64,000 bases of DNA from Hericium rajendrae (lineage: Eukaryota; Basidiomycota; Agaricomycetes; Russulales; Hericiaceae): the NCBI GenBank assembly GCA_033439255.1, contig CM065885.1, positions 1,984,001 through 2,048,000 on the forward strand, read 5' to 3'. Below the pieces are notes generated by a model. That model saw only the letters and a list, made by a program, of their open reading frames with translations. It was not told where the DNA came from and did no database searches. Below, in pieces: positions 1 to 10,323 of this stretch (the first letter of the stretch is position 1; each line of letters begins with the position of its first letter). The translations under genes and the position numbers were made by a program.

Positions 1-1
1 G

Positions 2-3000
2 GCGGGTACCGTACACAAAGTCGAGGTTGAAGCTCCCTTCCTGGACGATCGGACTTGGCTCGTCGAGAAGGCGATCGTTGCCAACTCTGAGGACCCCGTC
101 TTCGCCACTCCTAACACACTTATGACGGGCTCGTTTCCATTCGTCCCCATCGCTAATACATCTTCACGTCCGAAGTATCTACGCAAAGGCGACATCGTGG
201 GACAGCTCGTCGATCCGACGGAGTTCTTGGACACCCCGAAGGACCGCGCACATCTCAGCGTCCTACTCGAACATGCGCAGAAGACGGCCATCATCGTCGA
301 GGCTTGCATGGCTACTGGCGATTCGCGCGCCATGCCCTCTGAAGATTCGGCCTCCGAGGAGCAATGGGGGCCTAAGACGGCGGAAGTCCCTGACCCCACA
401 GTCTACCCCTCCTCCGAATTGGAGGACCTGTTGGATGTAGGGGAACTCCCGCCGCACTTGCATGCCAAAGCATGGGACATGCTGCACTGCCGAGCTGGCG
501 CGTTCGGATTAGATGGTCGCCTGGGCCAACACCCGGCACGAGTACATATCCGAACTCAGGACGGTCAAGTCCCTATAGCAGTGCCTATGTACGGGACTTC
601 CCCAGCGAAGCGGGAAGTGATTGATGAACAACTCGATAAGTGGTTCGAGCAAGGCGTCATCGAACCTTCTCGTAGTCCCTGGAGTGCTCCCGTCGTCATC
701 GTCTATCGCAACAATAAGCCACGATTTTGTGTGGACTACCGTCGCCTTAATGCTGTCACTATCCCGGATGAATTCCCTATCCCTCGCCAGTCCGAAATTC
801 TGTCTTCCTTGTCGGGTGCGCAAGTTTTGTCCTCCCTAGATGCCCTCTCTGGCTTCACCCAACTTGAAATGGCCCCCGAAGACGTAGAAAAGACAGCTTT
901 CCGCACTCATCGGGGCCTGTTCCAATTCCTACGGATGCCATTCGGCCTGCGCAATGGACCTTCCATCTTCCAACGCGTCATGCAGGGCATCCTCGCGCCG
1001 TACTTGTGGCTCTTCTGCTTGGTTTACATTGACGATATCGTCATTTACTCCAAATCGCATGAAGAGCACATTGATCACTTGGATAAGGTCCTGGAAGCCA
1101 TCGAGAGAGCCGGCCTCACCTTGAGCCCTTCCAAGTGTCACATGTTCTACAGCTCCATCATCCTTCTAGGCCATAAAGTCTCCCGTCTCGGGTTGTCTAC
1201 TCACCGCGCCAAAGTTGAGAAGATCCTGACCATGCCACGCCCTACGAAAGTCAGCGATTTGCGGACTTTCCTGGGTCTGGCCGTCTACTTCTCTACCTTC
1301 CTGCCCCACTATGCTAGCATGGCGACTCCCTTGTTTCAGCTCACGCGCAAGGGTGTCCGCTGGTCATGGGACTCAGAAGAGGAACACGCTTTCCAGAGTA
1401 TCAAGTCTTCTCTCGCTGAAGCGCCCGTTCTAGGCCACCCAGCACAAGGCTCCCCATATCGCTTGTATACCGATGCATCGGCGGACGGCCTCGGGTGCAC
1501 GCTCCAACAAGTCCAACGCATCCAAGTCAAGGACCTTCGTGGCACCAAAGCATACGATCGGCTGAAACGCGCTTATGACAACGGTCTTGCCGTCCCGAAA
1601 TTTGTGACGTGTATCGCTTCATCAGACATGCCTGACTCTTTTGCCTCCACATGGGCCGCCTCCTTGGACGACACGTTCGTTTTCGTCGAGCGTGTCATTG
1701 CCTATTGGAGCCGCACTTTCAAACCCGCCGAACGAAATTACTCGGCGACTGAGCGCGAGGCCCTTGCCGCGAAAGAGGCCCTCGTAAAATTCCAGCCTTT
1801 CATCGAAGGCGAGCGCATCGTCCTCGTCACCGACCACGCTGCCCTGCAGTGGGCTCGCACGTACAAGAATAGCAATCGCCGTCTCGCCGCGTGGGGCACT
1901 GTTTTCTCCGCTTACCTGCCCTATCTGGAGATTGTTCACCGACCGGGATGGGTCCACTCCAACGTCGACCCCTTATCTTGCCTTCTTCAACATGTTCCCT
2001 TGCACATCTCTCCCCCGCCGGATGACGCCCCTGCCATCATCACGAATGGCACTATCGCCGCAGCAGCAGAGGATCAGGCACAACGGGAACTGGCCCGGAA
2101 AGTTGCTCAAGTGGTCATTACGGACATTCGGGATGCCCTCGCTGGCGGCTCGGCCTGTGCGCACGTCGCCCAGACTCGGCGTCGGTACCGCGAAGCCGCC
2201 ACCCGTTCCTCTGCCCCTCGTGCCTCGGGCGACGGGGGGGGGGATCCTGCTCATGAACCCACTGCGACTACGCGTGGTAGTTCTCGCCCTATAACCCCAG
2301 AAGCATCGGACGTCCTCCCGCGGCCGGCGACTCCGCCAGTCCCGGCAGGGCCTCGACATCCATCAGACCCTCTGGATTTGTACGAGAAGCGTATTCGTTG
2401 GGAAGCCGATCATCCGCCCCCGACAATTCTCGTCCACCTAAGTAAGGCCTACCTCCAACAATTCATTGAGGGTTACAAGACAGACCGTTCCTTTCAAACC
2501 AAATGGAGCACTCTTGATCCCAGCACTGGCTCCTGGCAAGCGGGCAAACGATTTTTCAAGGATGATAAAGGCCTGCTCTTTTTCCGCAACGCCGATTTCC
2601 AGCCACGGCTCTGCGTTCCAACATCTGAAAGAGCTGCTCTTATGATCCAATGCCACGAATCTCCCTTTGAATCTGCACACGCAGGACCGGAGAAACTATG
2701 GCAAATCATGAGTGGCAAATTCTACTGGCCCAGCATGCGCAAGGACGTCGTGGAATTCTGCGCGACGTGCGACGTCTGCCAGAAGATCAAGTCCACGAAC
2801 TTTTCCAAGTATGGGAAATTGCTGCCCAATCCTATTCCCTGTCGCCCGTATGACTCCGTGTCCATGGACCTCATTACAGGGCTACCATGGTCGGAGGACG
2901 CCAACTCAATCCTAGTGTTCGTCGATCGCCTTACCAAACATGCGCAGTTCGTACCCACAACTACTGGGCTCACTTCCGAAGGATTCGCTCAGTTGTTTGT

Positions 3001-3943
3001 GAAGCACGTTGTTTGCCGATTTGGCATTCCACGCTCCATAATCTCTGACCGCGACCCACGCTGGACTTCTGCTTTCTGGAAGGGTGTCGCGAAATACTTA
3101 AGAACGCGCATGTCCCTTTCTTCCTCCCATCACCCTCAGCATGATGGCCAGACCGAAATTGTTAACCGAAAATTGGAAGTAATGCTTCGTGCTTACGTGG
3201 CCGCCGACAAGAAGTCGTGGGCCTCCTGGCTCCATCTGCTAGAACATGCGTACAATTCCACCCCGCATGCGTCCACGGGTGCCTCACCCCATTTTGTACT
3301 TTATGGGTTCGTCCCGACCAGCTCCTTGGATTTCTTTTCTCCATCCGCCGTCTCCTTGCCTCAAAGCGATTTGCTTCATGGTGACGCGAAGGCGTTCGTC
3401 GATAAACTCCATTTCTATCGCGACAGTGCCCGTACGGCCATCGCGTGCGCGCAAGTCAAACAGGCTGATGGCTTCAACCGTAATCGTCGGGAACTCGAGT
3501 TGCGTGTCGGCGATCTTGTGCTCATTAACCCACACTCCCTGGAATGGGTCGAGTCCAAGGGTGAATTCGCGAAACTCTCGCAACGCGCGATCGGGCCCTT
3601 CGCCATCCAGGAGCGCGTCAACCCCAACGTCTACCGCCTCGACATGCTGGACAAATATCCGGGTTCCAATGTCTTTAACATTCAACACTTGCGGCGTTAT
3701 CGCCAAGCCGAAGACGGGGCCGACCGTACCACGTTGCCCGAGACACGCCCCGATGTTATCGCTTCTGAAGAATATCAGGTGGAGAAAATTATCGGACACC
3801 GCTTTGATAAGCGCCTTCGTCAAATGCTCTATCTCGTGCGCTGGGAGGGCTACTCCCCACAGTTTGACCTTTGGCTCACGGCCCGCGACCTGCGTAATGC
3901 CCCTCGCCGTCTGTTCGCGTACAAACAGGCGCATCAACTCTAA
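2..3943 (+). CDS. pol: E1 pol polyprotein (Ty3/gypsy chromovirus-like), 5' end outside window
   Basis: Reverse transcriptase, RNase H and integrase part of a Ty3-type LTR retrotransposon. The frame is open from the window edge, so the gag/protease part lies upstream and no true start is visible (first internal Met at 122). Order seen: RT with VDYRRLNAV and the catalytic YIDD near 1025; RNase H with LYTDASADGLG, SATEREALAAKEAL and VTDHAALQW (about 1465-1850), containing an insert of roughly 60 residues between the first two motifs; integrase zinc finger (H..H, CATCDVCQ, about 2650-2790); DDE core with SMDLITGLP, ISDRDPRW and DGQTEIVNRKLE; and a C-terminal chromodomain-like segment (YLVRWEGYSPQFDLWL, about 3830-3880), which in chromoviruses directs insertion to modified histones. 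No internal stop, so it could be active. It ends TAA, 346 bp before a second large ORF. Confidence 0.93.
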   Translation, partial: AGTVHKVEVEAPFLDDRTWLVEKAIVANSEDPVFATPNTLMTGSFPFVPIANTSSRPKYLRKGDIVGQLVDPTEFLDTPKDRAHLSVLLEHAQKTAIIVEACMATGDSRAMPSEDSASEEQWGPKTAEVPDPTVYPSSELEDLLDVGELPPHLHAKAWDMLHCRAGAFGLDGRLGQHPARVHIRTQDGQVPIAVPMYGTSPAKREVIDEQLDKWFEQGVIEPSRSPWSAPVVIVYRNNKPRFCVDYRRLNAVTIPDEFPIPRQSEILSSLSGAQVLSSLDALSGFTQLEMAPEDVEKTAFRTHRGLFQFLRMPFGLRNGPSIFQRVMQGILAPYLWLFCLVYIDDIVIYSKSHEEHIDHLDKVLEAIERAGLTLSPSKCHMFYSSIILLGHKVSRLGLSTHRAKVEKILTMPRPTKVSDLRTFLGLAVYFSTFLPHYASMATPLFQLTRKGVRWSWDSEEEHAFQSIKSSLAEAPVLGHPAQGSPYRLYTDASADGLGCTLQQVQRIQVKDLRGTKAYDRLKRAYDNGLAVPKFVTCIASSDMPDSFASTWAASLDDTFVFVERVIAYWSRTFKPAERNYSATEREALAAKEALVKFQPFIEGERIVLVTDHAALQWARTYKNSNRRLAAWGTVFSAYLPYLEIVHRPGWVHSNVDPLSCLLQHVPLHISPPPDDAPAIITNGTIAAAAEDQAQRELARKVAQVVITDIRDALAGGSACAHVAQTRRRYREAATRSSAPRASGDGGGDPAHEPTATTRGSSRPITPEASDVLPRPATPPVPAGPRHPSDPLDLYEKRIRWEADHPPPTILVHLSKAYLQQFIEGYKTDRSFQTKWSTLDPSTGSWQAGKRFFKDDKGLLFFRNADFQPRLCVPTSERAALMIQCHESPFESAHAGPEKLWQIMSGKFYWPSMRKDVVEFCATCDVCQKIKSTNFSKYGKLLPNPIPCRPYDSVSMDLITGLPWSEDANSILVFVDRLTKHAQFVPTTTGLTSEGFAQLFVKHVVCRFGIPRSIISDRDPRWTSAFWKGVAKYLRTRMSLSSSHHPQHDGQTEIVNRKLEVMLRAYVAADKKSWASWLHLLEHAYNSTPHASTGASPHFVLYGFVPTSSLDFFSPSAVSLPQSDLLHGDAKAFVDKLHFYRDSARTAIACAQVKQADGFNRNRRELELRVGDLVLINPHSLEWVESKGEFAKLSQRAIGPFAIQERVNPNVYRLDMLDKYPGSNVFNIQHLRRYRQAEDGADRTTLPETRPDVIASEEYQVEKIIGHRFDKRLRQMLYLVRWEGYSPQFDLWLTARDLRNAPRRLFAYKQAHQL

Positions 3944-4289
3944 TGGCTTTTTGTTTCTTTCACATTTAATTTTTTTTTTCTTATTACTCTATTCCTCTTG
4001 TTCTCCTATTTTTCCTGCCCCCGGCTTTCCTCGCTCCCTTTCCTCGTTCGCCTCTTCCAACCGGCCGGCCGGCCCGTGGCTCCCGGGTTTGTCGCGACTC
4101 CGCGCTTTCGGCAGCACCCGGCGGCGCTTTAATTTTCCAGCCCCGCCCGGGCGCGCTTACCTTTTCTTATCGCGATTCTTTTAACTTCTCCGTCGACGAC
4201 GACCTTGGTCGCTTCCTCGCTCGCTCTTCTCCTTTTTCTTTCTCGCTCCATCGCCTCTCTGTGCCCTGGCCCTGCAATTTCGCGCTGCC
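3944..4289 (+). other. Spacer between E1 pol and E1 ORF3
   Basis: Pyrimidine-rich, with T tracts just after the pol stop and GC-rich sequence after that. It probably holds the leader or promoter of the downstream ORF. I see no clear TATA box and no splice signals I would trust. Confidence 0.4.
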
Positions 4290-7200
4290 ATGGCCCCCGA
4301 GCCCGATGCCGTCTCTCCCGACGACCGCAACGCGCGGTCCCTCGCCGTCGCCCTGTCTCTCGCCCTCCAAGACTCGCTCCACCCCCTCTCACTCCGGGTC
4401 TTGGAGCGCACGGCGGGAGGTAGTTACCACGAGGGGGCGTTGTTTCTTCCACGCAACCGCGCCGGTCAGAATCTCCCCGCCTTCACTTCGCCGCGTTTCA
4501 CCGGGCTCTGGGTGACGTTCGGCGACCGCTTTCCCGACCCCGCCTGTCAGCTCGCGCCTCCGCCGTCGGACCCTTCCGATGAGCTCGAGCTCTCCGCCCC
4601 ACCATCCGTCACTTGGGTTGAGCCCCATGGCGTCTACCCCTGCTGGCACGACCCCACCCGCCCCTGGCTGGGGTATCGGCCCCTTCCCTCCGACCCGACG
4701 CGGCTGTCGTGGTTGTACGACGCCGAGGTGCACACCCGTTGGCTGGTGACTTTCCGCACGGGTGTCGCTCGGATTGACGGCGCGGGCACCCAGGCTCTGG
4801 ACCGCGACCGCACGGAGGTCCTCACAGTTGCCACGCAGCTGTCCGAATTTTTGGCCGTCGCTCCCGTGCCCCATACGCCCATGGATTGGCGGTCGTATCC
4901 CGTCCTTCGCGAGCCCGAGGCCCACTCCGACGTGATTCGTCGTGCGCGCGCTGACATCCTCGAATGGCGGGGTTATGTTTTCTGGCTCCTGTTCCATGTC
5001 GGGGACGACTGGCGGAACATCATCCTTCCCGACCCAGCCTGGATCGCGGCTGTCGAGAGCTGGGGCTTCCCCTACGCCGCCACTGTGGGGGCGCTCTTGG
5101 ATCTCGCCGTTCCCCCGCGCGACCTTCCCGACGTGGAGGTTCTGCTCCGCCATGACGTCCCGGTCCGCTACTTTTGGGCGCACCGGTTCGACAATGGCGG
5201 CTTTGCCCACCTCGCCCTTCTTCACCCTCGCCGCCGGCAGGCCCAGGACTGGCACGCGTTCACCGTGGCCCAACATGACCGCAATCGCCGGCAGCGCCGC
5301 TTCGACAAGTCGTCTCAGCGCCTCGCGGCGCGGGCCTCAGGTGCCACTCCCGTGTCCCGGCCAGCGAGCCCGGGGCCCTCCGCGTACAAATGGCGTGCGC
5401 GCGCCAACGAGGACGACCCCACGGAGACCGTCGTCGGTCGCGCCCGGCTCGCCCACTTTAAGCGCACGTACCGCCTTGCCCTCGACTGGCCTTCGGCCGG
5501 CTTCGCCACCTTCTTCACGGACGACGTCCTCGACAGCGACGAAGAGGACTGGGAGGAGGCACGTGTCGGTGGCCCGCACGTCGCTAACGTCGTGGACCCG
5601 GTTCCCCCGCCTGCCGCCTCCCCGTCCAGCCCGATGGCCGTCGATACGGGCAGCCCGCCGCCGCCTCCGCGCGCGCCCTCTCCTGCCCTTCCCGCTTCTG
5701 GTAAAGGCAAAGCAAAGGCGCCCGTGCCGGCTCGCCGCTCCCCCTCCCCGGACCGAGACGATGTGGTCAGCCTCGGCAGCGACCGATCTGAGGAGTGGGA
5801 TGCGCCCCTCTCTCTAGCTCTCGCCGCCTCCCGTGTCGACCCCGCACCGTCCAATGGCGCCGGGCCCAGTACCCTGCCTGCGGCCCCGCGCCCCGTCATT
5901 CCGCTATCCCCCCCTCGCCCAGCCGTATCCCGCCCTCGCAGCGATTCCGCAGCAGAGGATGGGCGCGCCTCGTACGTAAAGCGCCCGCAACGTCGGGCCA
6001 GTCCTCTCCGCGGTCCGTCCCCGCCTTCACGTGCTCGCGGTCGCGGCGGCCCCGCTCGCCCTTCCGGCTCGCGGGGTCGCTTCATATTGGGCTCCTCTCT
6101 GGAAGCCCGCATCACCTCGCCAACCCTGGCGCAACGTCTGGACCCCGCCTTGTCCCCGGTCGACGACGCGTCGCGCGGCGAGTCCGCCGCGCCCGCGTTG
6201 TTGTCCCGCTTCACTACTTCTTCTTCTTCTTCCTCTCCCCCCCGCCTCCTGCTGCGTATGCGCACCCCCGCGGCGAGCTCTGCATCTGCCGCACCCGCCG
6301 CCGCTCCCCCTACCGCTCCAACTCCAGCCGCCGTGGCGCCCGTGGCCGCCGCACCCCCCGCTGCCCCGACTTCTTCGGCCACGTCCACGGTTCCGGCCGC
6401 TCCGCCACCGCTGCCTGCGCGTCTCGCACCCATCCACCCCGAGGGCGCCGTTGCCCTCGGCGTTGGCGCCTCTGCGACGCCTTTAGCGGTCCCGCCGGTC
6501 TCGCCCTCCGCCGCGCACGGCACTCTGTACTTCACCGCGCGCTCCGTTCTACGCGTCGCGGTCCGGCGGTCCATTGCCCCCTCCGCCCCGCTGGCGGATC
6601 TTTTACGCTGCCTCGTCCAGCGCGGCGTCACGGTCACTTGGCGCGTGCCCCGCCCGCTCGCCTTGCCCGCGCCGCCGCCTGGCCCCGCCCCCGCGGCCGA
6701 CTTCTTGCTGACCGCGTGGTCCGCCCTTGCCGAGCCTTCCCTCTCCCACTATCTCGGCATGCTGCACGACCTCCTCCGACGGCCGCACGCTCGGCAATGG
6801 ATCTTGCGCGGCGGGCTAGCCTGGCGTCTGGCTCTCCATTACGGGCCGCCCACCCTGCTTGCGGATGCCCTGTCCGGGCCCTCCTCCACCGCGCTGCTTT
6901 CGGGTCACGGGAGCTCGTGGGATCTGCCCGTGCCCAGCATAGGCGATTTGCCTACCGACGCGGAGACCGCTGCTCTTGCCGGCCAAACAGCTCTGGGGGG
7001 CATCTGGCCACCGGTCACTGTCTGGGAGCAATCTGCAGCCTGGACAGGCGAGTGGCACACTGCCAATGAGCATTGGTTCCAGCAGCGGCTCGCTCAACTC
7101 GCCGTCGGCGATCCCCTGTTCCGCCCGAGTCCTCCTGGCGCCGCCAAGTCCGTCGCGGCCTTCTTACTTCAGCTCGCCATCTCGGGGATACCTTGGGCTC

Positions 7201-7367
7201 GCTGCTCAGTGCGAACCAAATGGTCAACGCCTACCCTGAAGCGGCCGCTGTCCCGTCCCTTTCTTTTCCGGAGTCGCCGCTGCCGAACGCTCCTGCGCCT
7301 GCTCCGCCCGCATCCGCTCCTCCGGCGCCGGGCCCGCCTCATTGAGCGTTCCGCCGGTACGGCTTGA
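4290..7367 (+). CDS. E1 ORF3: 1025-aa protein of unknown function between pol and the 3' LTR
   Basis: One uninterrupted frame, starting at an ATG in a favourable context (gccATGG), lies between the pol stop and the polypurine tract, the position of env in retroviruses. The N-terminal ~330 residues look globular, with many W/Y/F (for example HDVPVRYFWAHRF and WRGYVFWLLFHVGDDW). Residues ~350-760 are low-complexity P/A/S/R sequence. The last ~250 residues are again more ordered (HARQWILRGGLAWRLALHY, TVWEQSAAWTGEWH). I see no signal peptide, no convincing membrane span and no fusion peptide, so there is no support for an envelope. GC-rich codon use matches E1 pol, which supports long residence in the element. 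Function not recognised. It could be an acquired host gene or an accessory/Gag-like protein. Confidence 0.75.
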   Translation: MAPEPDAVSPDDRNARSLAVALSLALQDSLHPLSLRVLERTAGGSYHEGALFLPRNRAGQNLPAFTSPRFTGLWVTFGDRFPDPACQLAPPPSDPSDELELSAPPSVTWVEPHGVYPCWHDPTRPWLGYRPLPSDPTRLSWLYDAEVHTRWLVTFRTGVARIDGAGTQALDRDRTEVLTVATQLSEFLAVAPVPHTPMDWRSYPVLREPEAHSDVIRRARADILEWRGYVFWLLFHVGDDWRNIILPDPAWIAAVESWGFPYAATVGALLDLAVPPRDLPDVEVLLRHDVPVRYFWAHRFDNGGFAHLALLHPRRRQAQDWHAFTVAQHDRNRRQRRFDKSSQRLAARASGATPVSRPASPGPSAYKWRARANEDDPTETVVGRARLAHFKRTYRLALDWPSAGFATFFTDDVLDSDEEDWEEARVGGPHVANVVDPVPPPAASPSSPMAVDTGSPPPPPRAPSPALPASGKGKAKAPVPARRSPSPDRDDVVSLGSDRSEEWDAPLSLALAASRVDPAPSNGAGPSTLPAAPRPVIPLSPPRPAVSRPRSDSAAEDGRASYVKRPQRRASPLRGPSPPSRARGRGGPARPSGSRGRFILGSSLEARITSPTLAQRLDPALSPVDDASRGESAAPALLSRFTTSSSSSSPPRLLLRMRTPAASSASAAPAAAPPTAPTPAAVAPVAAAPPAAPTSSATSTVPAAPPPLPARLAPIHPEGAVALGVGASATPLAVPPVSPSAAHGTLYFTARSVLRVAVRRSIAPSAPLADLLRCLVQRGVTVTWRVPRPLALPAPPPGPAPAADFLLTAWSALAEPSLSHYLGMLHDLLRRPHARQWILRGGLAWRLALHYGPPTLLADALSGPSSTALLSGHGSSWDLPVPSIGDLPTDAETAALAGQTALGGIWPPVTVWEQSAAWTGEWHTANEHWFQQRLAQLAVGDPLFRPSPPGAAKSVAAFLLQLAISGIPWARCSVRTKWSTPTLKRPLSRPFLFRSRRCRTLLRLLRPHPLLRRRARLIERSAGTA

Positions 7368-7368
7368 C

Positions 7369-7379
7369 TAGGGGGGCTT
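7369..7379 (+). other. Polypurine tract of E1
   Basis: The tract taggggggctt lies directly against the TGTAACGGG start of the LTR, the expected place for plus-strand priming. It almost touches the stop codon of ORF3, so ORF3 is inside the element and not flanking DNA. Confidence 0.75.
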
Positions 7380-7888
7380 TGTAACGGGTGCCACGTGACG
7401 AGACGCGACGACGTGGACCTCTGAGGCAGCCGGGCCGGGGAAGGCCGCCTACTCGATTAGGTAGTCAAGCCACACCGGTCGAACCTACTGTACAGTATCT
7501 TGCGGACTTCGAATCTTATTCAGTAGGTACTTAGAGTAGCCCCAGGAGGGAGGAAAATCATCTTGTCAACTACCTTCTTTCGAATCCCATTTCCCTTCTT
7601 TCTTGTTTTCTCCCTCTCAAACGACGTCTGCGCGCGCTTCTAAACGAGCGCCCGCGCCTTGCTTCCGAACGAGGAAGTCGAAGCGCGCCCACAAACGCAA
7701 ACCCGGCCAAAGGCCGTCCTTGGTGAGTGTACGTCTTCGACTCCTCTTCCTTTCACGACCGTCATCCGAGGTACAAGGCGAGTTCGCCTGCCTCGTCCTC
7801 CGTCTCCTAGAAGCCTTCGTCGAGCCGAACTGAGATTTCTCGTTCGACTTGGCTTGGGCGCCTCGCGTAGACTCGAGGGCCGCGTACA
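7380..7888 (+). repeat. 3' LTR of E1 (about 509 bp)
   Basis: Starts TGTAACGGGTG right after the polypurine tract. The end at ...GCGTACA is inferred from the terminal TGTA/TACA symmetry and because homology to a minus-strand gag resumes immediately after it. The 5' LTR is outside the window, so the exact end cannot be checked by comparison. The length is nearly the same as the 508-bp LTRs of element Y, which share the first nine bases and the adjoining polypurine tract. Confidence 0.6.
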
Positions 7889-9713
7889 CCTCAGTTCCCC
7901 AACGTCCGCTAGCCACGGTTAGGACTCCCGGTACTTGCGACCGTTGCGTCACAGAGGCGCTCACAGTCAGGCTCCGAGAGTTTGGGCAGTGGGGCACCTG
8001 TAGCAGCGACTGTGCGGGATCGGCCAGTAGATGTGGACTGAGGGGAGCGAGTGCTCACCGGGGTGCGCCCAGTTGTAGGGCGGGGACTCTGGAACCGGGT
8101 GCGCATGAGGTAGGCAGCATTCCTGTCACGGGCCCTCGCCTTCCACTCAGCCAGGGTGGTGGGCGTGGGGTAGCTGCGCTGGCAATCATCGCGCAGGGCG
8201 CTGTTGAGGCCATGCAGGAACCAGTCGATCAGGGCCACGTCATTGTAGCCGGTGCGAGGGGCGAAGGACTCAAACTCGGTGATGTAGTCGACTACCGGGC
8301 GCGTACCCATCTGGAGGGTCTGGATAGCATGGGAGGCATCCTTGGAGTCGTCAAGGGGAGAGAAGTCCAAGTTGAAGCAAGTTCGAAGGGCGGTGAGGTT
8401 GGCGTAACGGGGAACATGAGCTGGAGACGTGTTTGCAGCCACGAGATCGTCATCCTCAAGGATCTCCTCGACGCGCTGGGTGGCCCACTGGCCGGCGATA
8501 GGGCCCTGGCAGAGGTCGAGGAAGAGGGAGATCTGGGCAGTATCATCTTTATACCGGGTAGAGTTGGCGCGAAGGAATAAGCGAATACGCAGCTGGAATT
8601 CCTTGGACTTGGAACGATCTCCCTCAAAGGGAGCAGGTTTGACGCCGATCTCAGGGTTGGACATGTCGATGGATGGCTGAACAGGGGGGGCTGTGGTAAT
8701 GATTGGTTTGACGTTGACGGTGGATGTCGATGCAACAGCAGCAACGGGTGGAGCAGGTGAGGGGGCTGGTACTGGGGTAGGCGTCGAAACAGGTGGTGGT
8801 GGTGCCCGAAGGGTATCGAGGCGGGTAGCTTGTTGCTGAGCGAGATTCTCTATAACTGCTTGAGAGAGTGCGAGTTCTGCAGTGGTTAAGAAGAGGGTAC
8901 TGGCCTGCCAAAACCACAGGTCACTTTCTTCTACGAGGCTGGGTCTCCAACTGACTACAAGCCGATTGGTGTCGGAGCGGTATGCGTAGTAGTTGTTGGT
9001 TACCGGGTTGAAGGTAATACCTGGGGGAACAACAAGTGGGGTGGTGCGAGCAGGGGGAGAATCTGCACTAGGAAGGGCGACGGTGGGAAGCGGCGGGGTA
9101 GCGGGGTGTTGGCGATGGTGTTCTGTAGCTGCGACGTCGAAGTCGTTAAGCTCGAGGTCTGCCTGGTCGTCACGATCGGCGAAGTACCACTGTGCGGGAC
9201 CGTCGTCGTCCTCGTCCGGAGTGACAAAGTCTATTCGAACGATGCCAGAAAGGGTGTAGATGAAGTATTCGTCGAGCGAGGTGAAGACGCCAAGTGGGTA
9301 TGGTTCTGTGGTCTGGAAACGGGGGTCGGTGGGATCAATGGTGAGGTCTAGAGGAAGTCAGCCGCGACTGGGCGACGACCAAGAGCACGAGGGTACAGGG
9401 GGTCCGAGTACGGGGTTCTGAGGAATCGGTGGCTGAGGCGTTCTCTGGCCCACACAGGCTCAGGCGAGGGTTCGGGGGTGAAGAGACCTAGTGTGCAAAA
9501 GGGGAACGAGGTCGATGGTAGGATACTTGCAGGGGATCCTCGGTTGGGTTGGCGACAGTGGTAAGCAATGTCCGAGGCACCGAACGTGAATTCTTGCAAG
9601 TCGACGTCAAAGGAAACTCGAATTCGAACGTATAAGGCAATGGAGATAGCACCTGCACGTGGTTTCCACGACCTCAATCGAAACCAAACTCCTTCGGCTT
9701 CCCAACGCTTCAC
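7889..9713 (-). pseudogene. gag: Gag of a minus-strand Ty3-type element (G), frameshifted and cut off by E1
   Basis: Reading down from about 9713, one frame runs to 9348 (ends GRRPVAADFL). A second frame takes over at about 9360 and stays open to 7909, containing the core IGVKPAPFEGDRSKSKEFQL, WATQRVEEIL and SFAPRTGYNDVALIDWFLHG, typical of the retrotransposon Gag (PF03732-like) capsid region. The frame change near 9360 could be one indel or an unspliced intron. The 3' end stops where a CCHC knuckle is expected: the cysteines are absent and in-frame stops appear, next to the E1 LTR. So G is decayed, and E1 inserted within or just after its gag. No pol of G remains in the window. Confidence 0.65.
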
Positions 9714-10323
9714 AGCACAATAGCGGAGGAGGGGGATGAGTGCACTGCCCTCGATGGTGTTGGCGATGGGAAAGGGGAGATGAGGTTGATGGAATGGATG
9801 TCGAGATTCGGTGAAGATGTCGGCGGTGAAGGGTTCAAAGAAGAAAGGTATGATGGGCGATAGTAGGGAGGTGAGGCGGGTGTATGAGAGATTGTCCAGG
9901 TGTCAAGACTCGGTCGTAGACAGCAGAGAACCACCCAAGTCACCAGCGATGATGGGAGCGAGAGAGCAGAGAGCGACTAGCAGCGCAGTGACCTGTATTG
10001 GAGGTACAGTACGGTACAGACGAAATGGACAATCTAGGGAAATAGGTGAGCGACAGGGAGCCTATAAGTACTGGGACGACAATGGGAAAAGAACAATGGA
10101 CACCATAACGGGTCGAACAATAGAGTGAGAACAATGGTGGCCAAAAGGAGAACAATGGGAGGGAGTACAATAGGATGTCCCAAAGGGGAACAAGGGCATG
10201 GGTGAAGGATAGCCCCAGGTCATGTGAGGAAGTGAACATGTGATGGGGCTGCTGGAGCACATGACCGACGCGATGCCTTGATGGCAGAGAAGAAGGCGGA
10301 GAGAAATGGAGCGATCCGTGACA
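9714..10323 (-). repeat. Leader and probable 5' LTR of element G
   Basis: No convincing ORF. Read on the minus strand, a TATA-like ACTTATAGG lies at about 10062-10068, followed ~45 nt later by a cluster of initiator-like repeats (gtaccgtactgtacctc). The outer end at 10323 begins TGTCACGG on the minus strand, resembling the TGTCACG ends of B1, and abuts EAF3-like sequence. The inner LTR end and primer site were not resolved, because the other LTR is not in the window. Confidence 0.4.

Noticed and set aside
5315-6637. 440-aa minus-strand ORF
   Set aside because: Shadow of E1 ORF3 in GC-rich sequence; arginine/glycine/alanine-rich translation without start context.
4290-7367. E1 ORF3 as a retroviral envelope
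   Set aside because: Position fits, but there is no signal peptide, transmembrane anchor or cleavage motif; most of the middle is proline/alanine-rich.
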